DNA of 64,000 nt from Ochotona curzoniae (Eukaryota > Chordata > Mammalia > Lagomorpha > Ochotonidae), in the NCBI RefSeq assembly GCF_017591425.1, contig NW_024465369.1, positions 27,943,001 through 28,007,000 on the forward strand. Reading direction: 5' to 3'. Positions 47,461 through 59,842 of this stretch are shown here, in pieces. How positions within the stretch are numbered: position 1 is the first letter of the stretch; the number at the start of each line of letters is the position of its first letter. The notes under the pieces are model-generated. The model made no database searches. It was not told the DNA's origin and saw only the letters and a program-made list of their open reading frames with translations. Made by a program: the position numbers and the translations under genes.

Positions 47461-47801
47461 GGCCCGGCACAGTAGCCTAGTGGCCAAATCCTTGCCTTGC
47501 ATGCCAGAATCCTATATGGGCAGCCATTCTAATTCTGCTGGCCTCAGTTCCGATCCAGCTCCTTGCTTGTGGCCTGGGAAAGCAGTTGAGGATGGCCCAA
47601 AGCCTTGGGACCCTGCAACCACACAGGAAACCCGAAAGAGGCTCCAGGCTCCTGGCTTTGTATCAGCGCAGCTCTGGCTGTGCGGAATGAACCAATTGAT
47701 AGAAGATCTTCCTCTCTGTTTCTCCTCTCTGTGTATCTGCCTTTCAAAGAAAAAATTTTAAAAGAATAAATCTTTAAAAAAATAACTTCACCTTTAAAAA
47801 A
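47461..47801 (+). mobile_element. C-SINE, full length
   Basis: Head GGCCCGGCACAGTAGCCTAG and all body blocks, followed by a long A-rich tail (about 47750-47803). Flanks 'gaaaatgcattg' and 'ggaaatgcacca'. Confidence 0.87.
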
Positions 47802-47982
47802 AAGGAAATGCACCATAGTATTCTATATATTTGAAAGATTTAAATAGTATACATGTCCTGTACAAGTCTTAAAATATTGTAGGATATGCAGAATATATAA
47901 TATTTTACAGTCAAAAAATTTTATTTATGAGTAACTTCAATATCATGAAAAGTACTAAGAATATGTCAGATTTAGATTAGGA

Positions 47983-48300
47983 GGGGCCAGCATTGTGGCA
48001 TCGTGAGTTAAGACACCACCTACTTGCTGACAACCCATGTGGCATTGATCCAGGTCCTGGCTGCTTCATTTCCAATTCAACCCCCTATGAATGTTCCAGG
48101 GAAAGTGGTAGAAGATGGCCAGGCGCCTGAGCTCCTGCACCCGTATGGGAGACCTGGAGGAAGCTTCATGTTCCTGGCTTTGACTTGGTACAGCTCCAGC
48201 CACTATAGCCATTAGAGGAGTGAATCAGCAGATGGAAGATCTCTCCCTCTGTCTCCCCTTCTCTCTATATAACTCTGCCTTCCAAATAAATAAATATGCA
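47983..48300 (+). mobile_element. Old C-SINE variant
   Basis: Head 'gggccagcattgtggcatcgtgagtta', body 'tgttccagggaaagtgg' and the older ending 'tatataactctgccttccaaata'. Confidence 0.78.
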
Positions 48301-48689
48301 TGCATAAAGATATGTAATTAAAGAGTTTGCAAATACTTTGTTAACAATGCAAAATAGTCATCACTCTTGAAAATAAAATTTATTTCCAGGGGAGAGACAC
48401 ATAATTTATCCTTTTTTATTTTTCTTATTCGTTCTAATTGCTTATGTCGCTGTGGACCTTACTTTCTTCAAATCTGCTGATTGCATCCCTGCCCAAATAT
48501 TTTCCAGCTGTGTCACCATCTCAGTTACAAGTAGTAGCCAAGCATCTGAGACAAAGAGCTTCAAAGTAGCTAAGACGACTTACTCTCACTCATCGGTTCC
48601 TTCTCAAAAATCATGACCAAGTTGTACTGGTTTTGTCTCATGCACTTTTTAACCCTCCTGAGAACTGCATCTTCACTGTCCCCACTTTA

Positions 48690-48975
48690 ATTCCATTATT
48701 CTTCATTTCTTACCTGAATAAAGAGATAACCTCCTGATGAGTTTCCCTGATTGCATTGACATGCCTTCAAATCTCTTCCCAATACTAACTGCCTTGAGGT
48801 TAATCTAATACCAATATCTAAACATCACCTTCATCCCACCTCTTAAATTTCTTCAAAGATTTCCCATACATATTTAAAATCCAGGCTACTTGTCTGTCCC
48901 CTGCCTTCCCTGTCAGTCTTCAGCATGTTATGGTTCTACGCTTCCTTAGCCCTCAATTCCTTTATGATAGCTTCT
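48690..48975 (+). mobile_element. L2-like ancient LINE fragment
   Basis: 'aacctcctgatgagtttccctgattgca' and 'ttaaaatccaggctacttgtctgtcccctgccttccc' follow the mammalian L2 3' ORF2 text ('gcctcctaactggtctccctgc...', 'aaaatccaaactcctta...ccctgcctacc'). Diverged. Confidence 0.4.
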
Positions 48976-49128
48976 TGGTCTCTATCTTTGTGTCTTTTTG
49001 TTGGCTGCTTGTTCTTGTTGCAGTGTTTCATTCCTTTTTCTCTTCTTCTTTTCTTTTCTTTTCTTTTTCTTTTTAAAGAAGTGATGCTATTGTCCATCAA
49101 ACATTTCTATTTTCTTAAAACTTATGGC

Positions 49129-49443
49129 AGGGCCCGGCAAAGTATCCTAGTGGCTAAAGTCCTCACGTTGCTTGAGCCAGGCGCTGGTTCTAATCCTGGT
49201 GACCCCGTTTCCCATCCAGCTCCCTGCTTGTGGATTGTGAAAGCAGCAGAGGATGGCCCAAAGCCCTGGGACCCTGCACCCACGTGGGAGACCTGGAACA
49301 GGTTCCTGACATCGATATGTGCAGTTCAGGCTGTTGCAGCTGCTTAGAGAGCTAATCAACAGATGGAAGATCTTTCTCTCTCCCTCTCCTAATCTCTGTA
49401 TTCTGATTTTCAAAAATAAATAAATAAATAAATATTTTTAAAA
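49129..49443 (+). mobile_element. C-SINE, full length
   Basis: Head 'gggcccggcaaagtatcctagtggc', B box GGTTCTAATCC, and a tail with an ATAAATAAATAA run. An older SINE directly follows. Confidence 0.86.
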
Positions 49444-49449
49444 GCCCTT

Positions 49450-49716
49450 ACAGCAGGAGGCAGTCATTGTGTCACAGTAAGTTTATTTGCAGCCTGTGAC
49501 TGCTGCACCTCACTTAAGCCTATGTCGACCCAACTGCTTGGACCACCAGCTAGGGAGAGCCAATATAGTTCCTAGCTCTTGGCTCCAGGCTTCAGCCTGG
49601 CCCACGCCAGCCCTGACTGTTGCTGCCATTTGGGGAACAAACCAACAGATGGAAAATCTCTGTCCCTCCCTCTCCGTGTTTCACTCTGCCTTTCAAACAA
49701 AACCAAACAAACCTTT
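49450..49716 (+). mobile_element. Old C-SINE variant
   Basis: Abuts the previous SINE. 'ggaggcagtcattgtgtcacagtaag' head, 'gccatttggggaacaaacc', 'ctctgcctttcaaacaaaacc' ending. The middle part is partly missing. Confidence 0.65.
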
Positions 49717-50000
49717 TTGTGCCGACAGGCTTAGCTCTGGAGCCTCCTTTCCCAAAGCTCTGGTGCTTTCCATCTACTTCCAACGAAACAAATAACCAGG
49801 TTAACGAAATAATTTATTAACCTGTCAATTCTGACTACAGCGGTATGCCTCAAAGCAGGAATCATGTAACCCAAGTGGAGTGCCAGGGATGTTCTGGAAA
49901 GCAAAGTAAAAAATATTCATACTTATGTTCCCTCATCATTTTTAATTTAGATGTTTAAGCATTCACATAATTTAGATAACATGTCTGAACAGTACTATAT

Positions 50001-50035
<35 letters not shown>

Positions 50036-50370
50036 TTTTCTTCTTAGCTGACAGGGATGTGTGACTTGACGTGCTTGAAGAGCAGTCCTGTGATGTGAGG
50101 GGGAGAAGGTGAGGAAGAGACATTATTTCAGAACACATAGCACAGCTGGGCATAGGGAATACTGTTTGACTCAAGTGCAATTAAAATTTCAACATTTTTC
50201 CACATTTATGAAGTTTGTTTTGAAGTAACTAACAATTTCAAGTGAGAGAGACATTCTTTTATCATCTTGCTAACTGAACATAATGTATGTGAGAGTTTAA
50301 GAGAACATGAAAAAGAAATGCATATCAATGGAGAAGAATATGCATGCCAAAGTAACCTGTAAAAGGTTTA
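49717..50370. other. Unique sequence with a TG repeat
   Basis: Holds a (TG)n microsatellite at 50004-50032 and otherwise nothing recognisable. Confidence 0.5.
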
Positions 50371-50376
50371 ACTGGC

Positions 50377-50707
50377 GGGCCCGGTGCGATAGCATAGCAG
50401 TTAAAATCCTCACCATGAACGCGCCACGATCCCATAGGGGCGCTGGTTCTAATCCCAGCGGTTCCACTTCCCATCCAGCTCCCTGCTTGTAACCTGAGAG
50501 AGCAGTCGAGGACGGCCCAAAGCCTTGGGACCCTGCACCCCCTGTGGGAGACCTGGAGGAAGCTCCTGGCTTCAGGTTGGCTCAGCTCCATCCATTGTGC
50601 ACGCTTGGGGAATGAATCATCAGATGGAAGATCTTCCTCTCTGTCTCTCCTCCTCTCTGTATATCCGCCTTTCTGATAAAAAATAAACAATCTTTTTTTT
50701 AAAAAAA
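50377..50707 (+). mobile_element. C-SINE, full length
   Basis: Head GGGCCCGGTGCGATAGCATAG, B box GGTTCTAATCC, TCTCTCCTCCTCTCTGTATA block and an A-rich tail. Confidence 0.88.
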
Positions 50708-50855
50708 GCTTTAATTTGCAATGAATTCAAAGTTGCAATGGACGCATGCTTATAATAGCTTGTCAAAAGATGCTAAAATGCAGGATTATCATAGACTGGA
50801 ACATTTGTGAAGATTTATAACAGAGAGTTCACATTTTGCAAGCTAATGACATTTT

Positions 50856-51501
50856 TTTAAAGATTTATTTTTCTTAAAGATTTATTTATTTATTGGAAAG
50901 TCAGATATACAGGGAGGAGGAGAGACAGAGGAAGAGCTTCCAACTGGTGATTCACTCCCCAAGTGAGTGCAACGGCCGGTACTGCGCCAATCCGAAGCCA
51001 GAAACCAGGAACCTCTTCCGGGTATCCCACAGAGGTGCAGGGTCCCAAGGCCTTGGGCCATCCTCGACTGCTTTCCCAGGCCACAAGCCAGCAGCTGGAT
51101 GGGAAACGGAGCTGCTGGGATTAGAACCGGCGCCCATATGGGATCCTGGCCAATTCAAGGTGAGGACTTTAGCCGCTAGGCCACGCTGCTGGGCCCATAT
51201 TATTTTTATTGGAAAGGCAGATATACAGAGAGGAGGGGAGATGGAAGATCTTCCATCTGATGATTCACTCCCCAAGTGACCACAACGGCCAGAGATGAGC
51301 CGATCTGGAGCCAGGAGCTCTTCTGGGTCTCCCACACTGTTGCAGGGTCCCAAGGCTTTGGGCAGTCCTCAACTGCTTTCTCAGGCCACAAGCAGGGAGC
51401 TGGATGGGAAGCAGAGCCACCAGGATTAGAACCCGTGCCCAAATGGCATCCTGGCACGTTCGAGGGGGGATTTTACACCACTACCCTATCATGCCAGGCC
51501 C
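50856..51501 (-). mobile_element. C-SINE, outer copy split by another C-SINE
   Basis: The outer element is 50856-50872 (tail) plus 51197-51501 (body and head). It is bounded by an exact duplication AGCTAATGACATTTT at 50841-50855 and 51502-51516, enclosing two SINE units. The inner copy landed in its A-rich tail. Confidence 0.85.
50873..51196 (-). mobile_element. C-SINE, inner copy nested in a SINE tail
   Basis: Complete minus-strand unit from 'cttaaagatttatttattta' to GCTGGGCCC, with short flanking repeats ATTTATTTTT and ATATTATTTTT in the outer tail. Two head-to-tail units inside one outer duplication are best read as a second insertion rather than a transposed dimer. Confidence 0.85.
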
Positions 51502-51516
51502 AGCTAATGACATTTT

Positions 51517-51621
51517 AATTGTAATGTATAATGCTAATTTTCCAAGTTCTGAATTAGAAGGTTCTTTAAAAATTCAATTTCTTTTATAAGAGGTTGACTA
51601 AACTTATAACACAACCATACA

Positions 51622-51657
<36 letters not shown>

Positions 51658-51910
51658 GTTGTATATGCCTTGGGCTATCTGTCTGTTAGTTTTTCTTTCG
51701 ATCAGATAAAGAAGAAATCAAAGTCAAAATCAAGGAATCAAGAACTCCATTCATATAAATTTAACTATTGTATACAGCATGAATTTCCTAAACTTCATAA
51801 AATTATTTTCCAAGTATCTTTAATTCCATAAAGTGCAAGAAAAAAATTTTAAAATATGCATCTTTATAATTTGTGTAAATATAAATGCACAAAATGAGCA
51901 ATAAAATATT
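51517..51910. other. Unique sequence with a CA repeat
   Basis: A (CA)n microsatellite lies at about 51622-51654; nothing else recognised. Confidence 0.5.
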
Positions 51911-51914
51911 TACA

Positions 51915-52262
51915 AATTGGGAGGGGATGCGGTAGCAGAGAAGGTTGGGCTATTACTTAGGACCCATATAATCCATATGGCAGGATGGCTTCAAGTATTG
52001 CACTTCTATTCCAGTTTAGCTTCCTGCTGATCAATACATTTGGTTTGATCCCGGTAGGCAGAAGATAATGGTACAAATGTTTGGGACTCTGTGATAACAT
52101 GGGAGACTACCCAGAAACTTTAGGATGGGGTTGAAAGCTCCTGAATTTGGCTGTGGTTGTTGTGTACTTTTGGGAAGTGAACCAGCGAATGAAAGACATT
52201 CTCTCTGCCCCTCCACGTCTCTCTCACAGATGAAAATAAATCAATCAACATTTTAAAAATAT
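51915..52262 (+). mobile_element. Old C-SINE variant
   Basis: Strongly diverged: 'tccagtttagcttcctgctgatc', 'tgggagactacccag', 'tttgggaagtgaaccagcgaatg', 'aaaataaatcaatcaac' tail. A short CA run follows at 52277-52290. Confidence 0.65.
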
Positions 52263-52290
52263 TTACAAGCTAGGCACACACACACACACA

Positions 52291-53828
52291 GAGTTTGTTT
52301 TCAGGGTACAACTGAAAGTATTTATGTCACATAAAATGACTGGAATGGAATTTTTCTTTGGTGATTATTTTTAAAGTTTTCATAGGCATTATGAAATTAG
52401 AATCCTCTTTTGGAGTTTTTTATGATTATAAAAGTTATCTTTTTTCCTGCCCTTTTTTTCTTTTGCATATGAGCTTCATAAAAAAGAAAACTTAATTCCA
52501 GAAAACCTAAAAAAAATCCTGAGTGATTTTTTTCCCCAAAACCACACATGTGAAATGTGAGTATTTAAAAAAGATTTTGCTTTGATTTCCAATTTTCAAC
52601 ATCCTTAAATTGTTTGTTTTATGTCCAAAAGAGGTAGTAGCTTCGCCATCTCAATGCTTGCTATTTTTGTGCTTTGTGTGTAGATGTTTTTTACCTGTCC
52701 AAATTTCCATTGTAAATGCAAAAGTCAACTAGATAATGTGACTGCCTCCTCTCCAGACTCTTCATCCCAGTTACGGTCACACAGCACTCACCTGATGGAG
52801 GCACTATTCTGACTTGAAACCCAACCTTTCATTCAGGACATAGCCCTGAGATCCATTACTCAGTCCCCTCTCCTTGACAATCTCAAAAGGTTAAAGGGCG
52901 TAACAAAGTGTTAAGAGAGGTCAGGCTGCTTCGTGCACATGTTGTGTGCTCTCTGTCAAAACGTCAGGGGTTTATTGATGCCGTGGGACTAGAGAAATGA
53001 GAGCAGAACGAATTTGCTTCTTGACCTTCACCCTTTTTCAAAGACCACAAGATAAGCACTGTTATAAAGGACACAAGAATTTTCCTCTTCTATTTTTTGT
53101 CAAGCTAAAATAGTGGGATCTGTTTGCCTGAAGATGTTTAGCTAGTTGATGTATAAATCTTGGCAGTCAACTTCTTACATTTAGGACAGCCAGCATACTT
53201 TTACTACATTTCCTCTTACTGACAATGTGAGCAATTACAGTTGTAAATAAAAATTACTGATGTTAAAATAATCTTAAATTTGAGCACTATACTAAGATGT
53301 TAAGAATTGGAAAATTATGTTTCTGAATGAACAGAACATAAGACTATACATTTTACTTTTGCTGTTTTCAACATCAATTTTGTTTCAGAAAATTTGTGTT
53401 GACAAAATGAGTACATGACACAGCCATTCTTTGTCTAGGAAAGAATGAATTGCTTGCATTAGAGAAGATTTTGTAAAAAAAAAAAAAAAGTGGGGGGAGG
53501 GAACTGGAATAAAAAGATGTGTGTGTTGAAGTTACTGATCTCACCAAAAGTTGCTCCACTTTCATAAAGAATACCAAGGTGGGCATCAGTAAAACAAGGA
53601 CTTCGAACTAGCAGCCTGAGAATTGAAGCAATGTTTTGTTTATCCTTCGTAGTTGATGTTTTTCTGATAAAATTAACTATTACTGGTACTTTTCTGCCTC
53701 TTACTCTGTGCTTTTTCACGTTTTTGTTCTCTGCCCCGAAGTCATTTGTCATTTCCCTACCTTAGACAGCTGCTGTGGGTTGTTTTTAAACACTTTGGAA
53801 ATCTACTGTATGGCTTTAAAAGAGAGAG
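52291..53828. other. Unique intronic sequence
   Basis: An A-run at 53475-53488 and G-rich 'gtggggggaggg' beside it. No exon or repeat family recognised. Confidence 0.35.
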
Positions 53829-53831
53829 ATG

Positions 53832-54176
53832 CTAATTAAGTAAAGAGTCTTTATTAGCTGTGCTCCTGGGCAAGGTCCACCAGTCCAAGGAGAGACACTG
53901 GGCCAGTGGAGTCATGCCCTTCAAGGGTTGTTTGGGGTTGATTTAGGTGCGGGGCTGGCAAGTAGCATGGGAGTGAGGCTTTGGTGAATGCAAAAGTTAT
54001 TTACAGGTCTCAGTAAATGTTGTGATTGGGCGATTCTGATAATTGGGAATATTTGGGGGGAAAGCTCTGCATCTGTATCTGGAAGGGACCAGGAAGCCGC
54101 CCCAGGGGTTTTGTTGCTGCTCCTGCATCGTGACCAATCCCCATTCCCCTGTAGGTACAACAGGTATACTTGAGAT
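53832..54176 (-). mobile_element. LTR-like element
   Basis: Minus-strand reading gives a GC-richer 300-bp body with CCAAT (from the GATTGG/ATTGG text at about 54024-54027 and 54132-54137), then AATAAAG at about 53849-53855 followed by a short terminal part. Composition contrasts with the AT-rich surroundings. No clean termini or target duplication found, so the LTR call is tentative. Confidence 0.35.
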
Positions 54177-57090
54177 TTAACTAGGCTATTGATACAGTAA
54201 ATACTAATAGTATTTTTGACATACTAATAGTCCAAATTGTAAGCACTCACAGTATAGTTACACAGATTTTTTAACTTTATTTAATTTAAAAGTAAGATGC
54301 ATTTTCAGAACTTTAGAAAAATTTTAAGTATGACTTACTCTTAGGAAGAAGAGAAACACAAACACCTACATATGTATTTTTCATCAACTAAGAAGGGAAC
54401 CTATTTGTAGCTTCCCCAGATTGTGTACTAGGGATTAGGTGTATTTTAAATGTTTTAGCTGTCTCTACTTTTGACTCACATTTTGATATTCTTTAAAGAC
54501 TTATTCTGAAAAGAATGCAAAAAACATATTCCTGTGCTATTGAAAAGAAAATCTTGTCATCTTGGAACCTTAATCACAAACTAGACAGTGGGCTGCAAAA
54601 TAAGCTTAGCAAGATTTAGATGTGCTGACCTTGTAGAGTATTCGGTCTACAAACGGACAGATGATATACAAGGTGGCCTTCCTGACACCAGCAAGACCCA
54701 CAAGAATGAGTCAAGCTGGCATGCAAGGAAAGGAATTGGTGTGCTGGCCTTGACAATTTTTATGTCTGGTCTGATCACAATGACAGGTTTATCGTCATGA
54801 TGAGCGAGAGTAAAAGCCTTGCTGGCCTGGAGAGGAGCTTGAAAGTGAGGAGAGGCTCACAGTCTGGAAAATGAGATCATGGTGTCAACCACTGTCATCA
54901 CTATCAACAGCAAACACATACTGAGAACCCACCAGATGAAAAGTGATGAATTAAATGTGGTGAGACTGATGTTACAACACCCACAGTGAGAAGCTGACAG
55001 TACAGCATTTGTCTACAAAACGCTTTTGTTTGGGTAGTCATTTTAGGCAACACAAGTATCAGTAGGGTTTGAGAATTTATTTTTATGAAACTTTGACTTC
55101 TCAAGAGATTAAAAATACACATAAATGTATGCATATAAAATCAGAGCTTCATTCCTCCACAGTTCCCTGATCATATTTTAAAATCACTTTCTTAGGTTAA
55201 CACTACAGTTATAAAGGACAACCAGTTTGAACTTCAGGTTGCCGATAATACACTTTCAAAGTTCACTTTAATTAAATTCAACCAAATATGTCAACTAAAC
55301 TTTTTAAGCTTTTTCAACTCCAACATGATCATGCCGTATGTATTTCTTCTGGTTACTGTTGAAATGACTATCATTTTGTTGTCATTGTTGGAACATAAAT
55401 TTGGAACAAGCAGCCTCCACGTTTGAAAAGCAGTTTTATTTACACTAAATTTACTCCTGTTTTTCTTAATTTATTATGACTCGTACTTGTACAAGTTCTA
55501 TCCTATGATAGCTGAGCCTGTTTCTTACCCAAGAATCAATCTACTGAACACAATTTTTATTTGATTTTGCCTGTCAGCAAACATGCCAGTACTCTGACCA
55601 TATGAAAACCAAACCCTACCACTCAAAAACTGATTCTGTGAGATGACAGCCATATATTGATGGCTTTTAAAATTTTGAAATTATTTGTACAATTTCTATA
55701 GTACTTTAAACATGTTTGAAATTCTTTTAGTAGAGCTTGTACACCCTTCCCATGGTGATATTTAATTATCAGCCACTACATGTAGTTCTGTTGTGTGCAT
55801 TAATTATTGAACACATTAAAACATTATATTGCAGGAGATTATACTTGAAAATTACAAAAACTGAGCTTTTATTTAAATAAGTCAGTAAATTTATGAATTA
55901 AACATTAGTGAATATGTATTAATTAAAATCTGTTATAAGACCATGTGTTGCACAAAGTGTACAAGCATTATTTCCATATTGTAAGGCACATATGTTATAA
56001 CTCAAAGTAAAATTGTAAACAACATATATAAAACAAACATTCCAGCAGGAAGCCTATACGTTCCCTTTCCTCTTCCTAACTCAATGGACTTTCCAATAAA
56101 CCACTTTGTAGCAGTCCATATTCCTATTTACTTGCATCACTCCATTCTTTCTGCTGCCCTAGACAGCAGACAAATTGACCTCTTCAAACATCAGAGGAGA
56201 GGAACGGTGGATAGCAGCTACAACTCTTGCTGGCACATTCAGTTCCATGCTGCTTTTGCCTGTTTATGGCACAGAAACAAAGCAGGAGTGAAGGAAGCTA
56301 CTTATTCAGCAGCATTAGGCTTTCAAATTCTGACTGTGAACATGGAGCTTTAGAGATGACGTGGTGAAGATATTCTGAGAGTGAGCCACAGGGTACCCTA
56401 GGATTTTTGCATCAGGAACCACCGTGAGTCTTCTGAATAAAATATGCCATCATCCTAGCTACGTGACAAATGATATTTATTTATCACATGATGTTGAGTA
56501 CATGGAAGGCTTTTATTATCATCAGTTAATGTTAATTTTATAATTATAAGTGGGAGGAAATAGTAGCATATCTATATTTTTCTGTTAAGCATTAGGGGTT
56601 ATTATTTAGAATGTCACACTTTTTTTTTTTTAGGGAGCTCACTTTTTATAAGAAAAAAAAATGATTTGTAGAATCTCCATCAGGTGCAATTGTCTTACAC
56701 ACTAGAACTTTCTTTTCCTCACTTCTTTCTCATGTTTTTCCTTTTCTGTTTTCTTTCTGATCTCAGTCTCTTTCTATTACCTTAATTAAATTTATGACAT
56801 AGCATTACGACTTGATTTCCATTTATCTTTTTGATTTGTTCAGTTTAGAAACAGTCATTATTTACCAAGTGAAGATAAAAGGTGTAGATGTCATCCTCTA
56901 TTTTCCCCATGCTGTTTTCTAGAAAAAGAAATATTTTTCTCCTTTGCTTTGAAGTGGAGTGAATCTTCCCCCTCTCTCTGTTAATTAAAAAAATAATAAA
57001 ATGATTGATCCTGCTAATCTCTTGAATGTCTTTTGACACCTGAAAATATGTGAAAATGTCTAGATATACACTCCTTATTTACAAAAGATT
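54177..57090. other. Long unique intronic stretch
   Basis: Nearly 3 kb without SINEs. A GC-richer piece at about 54590-54860 has an open stretch of 70 codons with no recognised domain and could be an old processed pseudogene, but I cannot identify it. A T-run lies near 56620-56631. Confidence 0.35.
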
Positions 57091-57416
57091 TTTTTAAGAT
57101 TTATTTATTTATATTGGTAGGCAGATATACAGAGAGGAGGAGAGACAGTGAGGAAGATCTTCTGTCCAATGGTTCACTCCCCATGTGAATGCAAGGGCTG
57201 GAGCTGAACCAATCTGAAGCCAGGAGTCAGGAGCTTCCTCTGGGTTTCCCACATAGATACAGGGTCCCAAGGTTTTGGGCCGTCCTTGACTGCTTTCCCA
57301 GGCCACAAATAGGGAGCTGGATGACAAGCAGGCCACCAAGATTAGAGCCGGCAACCATAATGGATCCCGGTGCATTCCAGGCAAGGACATTAGCCACTAG
57401 GCTAACGCACTGGGCC
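57091..57416 (-). mobile_element. C-SINE, full length
   Basis: Tail complement TTAAGATTTATTTATTTATA to head complement GCACTGGGCCC. Flanks 'tttacaaaagatt' and 'ctacaaaggatct' form an imperfect duplication. Confidence 0.87.
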
Positions 57417-59480
57417 CTACAAAGGATCTTGCATCTTGCCATTCTCTAGCCAATGTTCAAATAACAAGAACTGTGCTTAACATTTTTATCACTTGCTACT
57501 TCAGTGTCACCACAGATACATTAAAGTCCATCATACTCTCAATGATGGACTGTAGGAAGTATGAACTGTCATGGAGTATTGGTTTAAGAAGGAATGACAT
57601 AATTTAGGAAACAAAACAAGCTTAAGGCTTCTTTAAATATTATTAATTTTCTTCTGAAATTCATGCAAATCTTTGCATTCAACTTATAGGTATATTTATG
57701 TTCATTAGAATGAATGATGGTGCTTTGTATATTTTGTATACTTGAAGCATCTTCTCCAAGTATTTTCTTTGAAACCTACAGATCAATGAACATTGCTTTT
57801 AATTTATGGTTTTATGTAAGTCAAAAATGTTTTCACTGCTAGAGACGCAGTATAGATGAAAATCTGCTTTCCCCCCTCACGCTGGCCTACTAAGAGCCTG
57901 GATTTTCATGGAATGAATACTAGACAAGTGAGCACAACTGCGGTTCCCCTTATTGCAAAACACGTCAGCATCTAACTGGATATTTTCAAATTTTATGCCC
58001 AAAATCTATTTTATCTACCATTGTATTATTTTCCCTACCACCTGTGTTTTAAAGCATTTTTGCATAGCCCCTTCCAGATACCTTAGAGAACCTCAAGAAG
58101 ACAAAGGCTTCAGTCTGTTCTATAATTTACAATGTGACTTGCTACATGTACAACAAAGATTTTGGCAATTATTTTAAAATTTCTGTCCCATTATATGACA
58201 TTTTAAGCTTTAGGTAACATAGGCTTTTATTTCCGCTAAAAGCGGTGCCTGCTAGAAATATGGTTAGCAGCAAGGAAAATGTAGGAACTAAAAATAATAG
58301 TAATAATGGTTTGTATAAAGGTGGTATAAATTTTTCAAATGAATTTAGTTCTATGTTTGGGTTCTTTTCATTTTCATATAAGAAAGATTCTGAGCTAAAT
58401 CTGTTGGTGTCTAAAGGTAAAGCCTAATCCACAAATTTAAGAAACCATCAGAGATGCTGGTAATAGGCCCATAACCCAAAGAATGGGATTCCGGAAGTGA
58501 TGGACATACAGGACACTCCCCAGGAAAATAACATAGAATTACAATATGCTCAGCCCAAACCTTGAACCTGTTACTTTTCCTGGAAGGCAGAGCGCATTGT
58601 CTCAGTGAGATAAGGTGCGGGCAGGCTACCAGTTCTCCTTCTCTGCTCTAACATGCATCGAATAGATTTTGGAACGTGTTTATATCACTTGCTTTAGTAG
58701 CCTGCCTTGGCAAATTACTCCCTGTCTTTATTGTTAAATTTAGTGTACTGGTAGTATTTTTGACTTAGTTTGCAGCCCAGTGTTTAACATTTCCACTGGT
58801 GTAAACAATAGTGGGTAAGCTGAATTTTCCCTGAGAAAAAAAAAGTCTAAAGTCTGTTTCATTCTGTATCTGTACAGTCTTTTACCCATAACTTGAAAAT
58901 TCCTGGTTTTGAATTTTAGGTTTTCTTAACTCTATGGGAAGCATAACTGCTGTGATCTTGTTCTTTGCATGGTAGTTGTTCTTTGCATGCTAGTCTCTCC
59001 CTTAGCTCCTTCAAATGCCGAACTAGGAATTCAGCTGCTTTTGCCCATGCTCTGCACAATAAGCCCAGGAGACCCACGCAGACTTTGTTCCATATTCCAC
59101 AACACACCTCATTGATCTCTCCAGCTTTATTGCACCAATTCTTTTGTTTTCCCCAGAAATCCCTGCCGGCTTGTCACTGTAGGCTTCTGGCTACATTCTG
59201 AATTAGGTTCTTAGTCTAAATCACTGAATTCTGAATTCTAGTGTCTCAAAGCGAGAACTCAGCCTGCTGGCTGGCTTTGTCTAGAAAGAATCATTCATTT
59301 TCTGTACTTCATAGTTTTAAGTCCTTCTATTTCTTATCTTTAGGATGGTTTCTGGTTAATTGGTGTGATTTCTGCATGTAGAAATAACATCACAACAGCA
59401 TTTTGCACATACTTACAAAAATCAATTATTTTTACCTGTCATCATTTTTCTCTGAAAACTACAGCTCCCTCACCCCAACC
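57417..59480. other. Unique intronic stretch
   Basis: No exon or repeat family recognised. A small local repeat of 'gttctttgcatg' occurs at about 58959-58988. Confidence 0.35.
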
Positions 59481-59482
59481 AA

Positions 59483-59490
59483 ATATATAT

Positions 59491-59536
<46 letters not shown>

Positions 59537-59622
59537 GTATATATGTAATATGTAATACATATATGTATATATGCATATATAATATACATATACACATATA
59601 TAATATATATGTATATATACAT
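59483..59622. repeat. TA/TACATA-rich microsatellite
   Basis: A TACATA hexamer array grading into mixed TA and TG repeats, ending at the head of the next SINE. The Tyr/Ile-rich open frames here are repeat artefacts. Confidence 0.85.
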
Positions 59623-59624
59623 TA

Positions 59625-59842
59625 GGGACTGGCACAGTGGTGTAACAGGCTCGTCTTCCACTGTAGCACTTCCATCTCATATGAGCACCAGTTTGAGTCC
59701 TGGCTGCTCCTCTCCTGATCCAACATATGACTCGGGAAGCAGTAGAGGACGGCCATGTCATTGGGCCATATGGAAAATCTGTCAAGAAGTTACAGGCTAC
59801 TGTCTGTAAATCTGCCTTTCAAATAAAAATAAATTTTCAAAG
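59625..59842 (+). mobile_element. C-SINE with internal deletion
   Basis: Head 'gggactggcacagtggtgtaac', body up to 'agtagaggacggcc', then an early jump to 'gtaaatctgcctttcaaataaaaata'. About 100 bases of the 3' body are missing. Confidence 0.78.

Noticed and set aside
51622..51654. CA and TG arrays considered as a CRISPR-like array
   Set aside because: They are plain dinucleotide microsatellites without spacers, in a mammalian genome.
54588..54800. A 70-codon open frame that might be a processed pseudogene
   Set aside because: No flanking duplication or poly-A tail, and I could not match it to any protein, so it is only mentioned in the intron description.
59365..59785. Tyr/Ile-repeat open frames on both strands
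   Set aside because: They are translations of the TACATA microsatellite.
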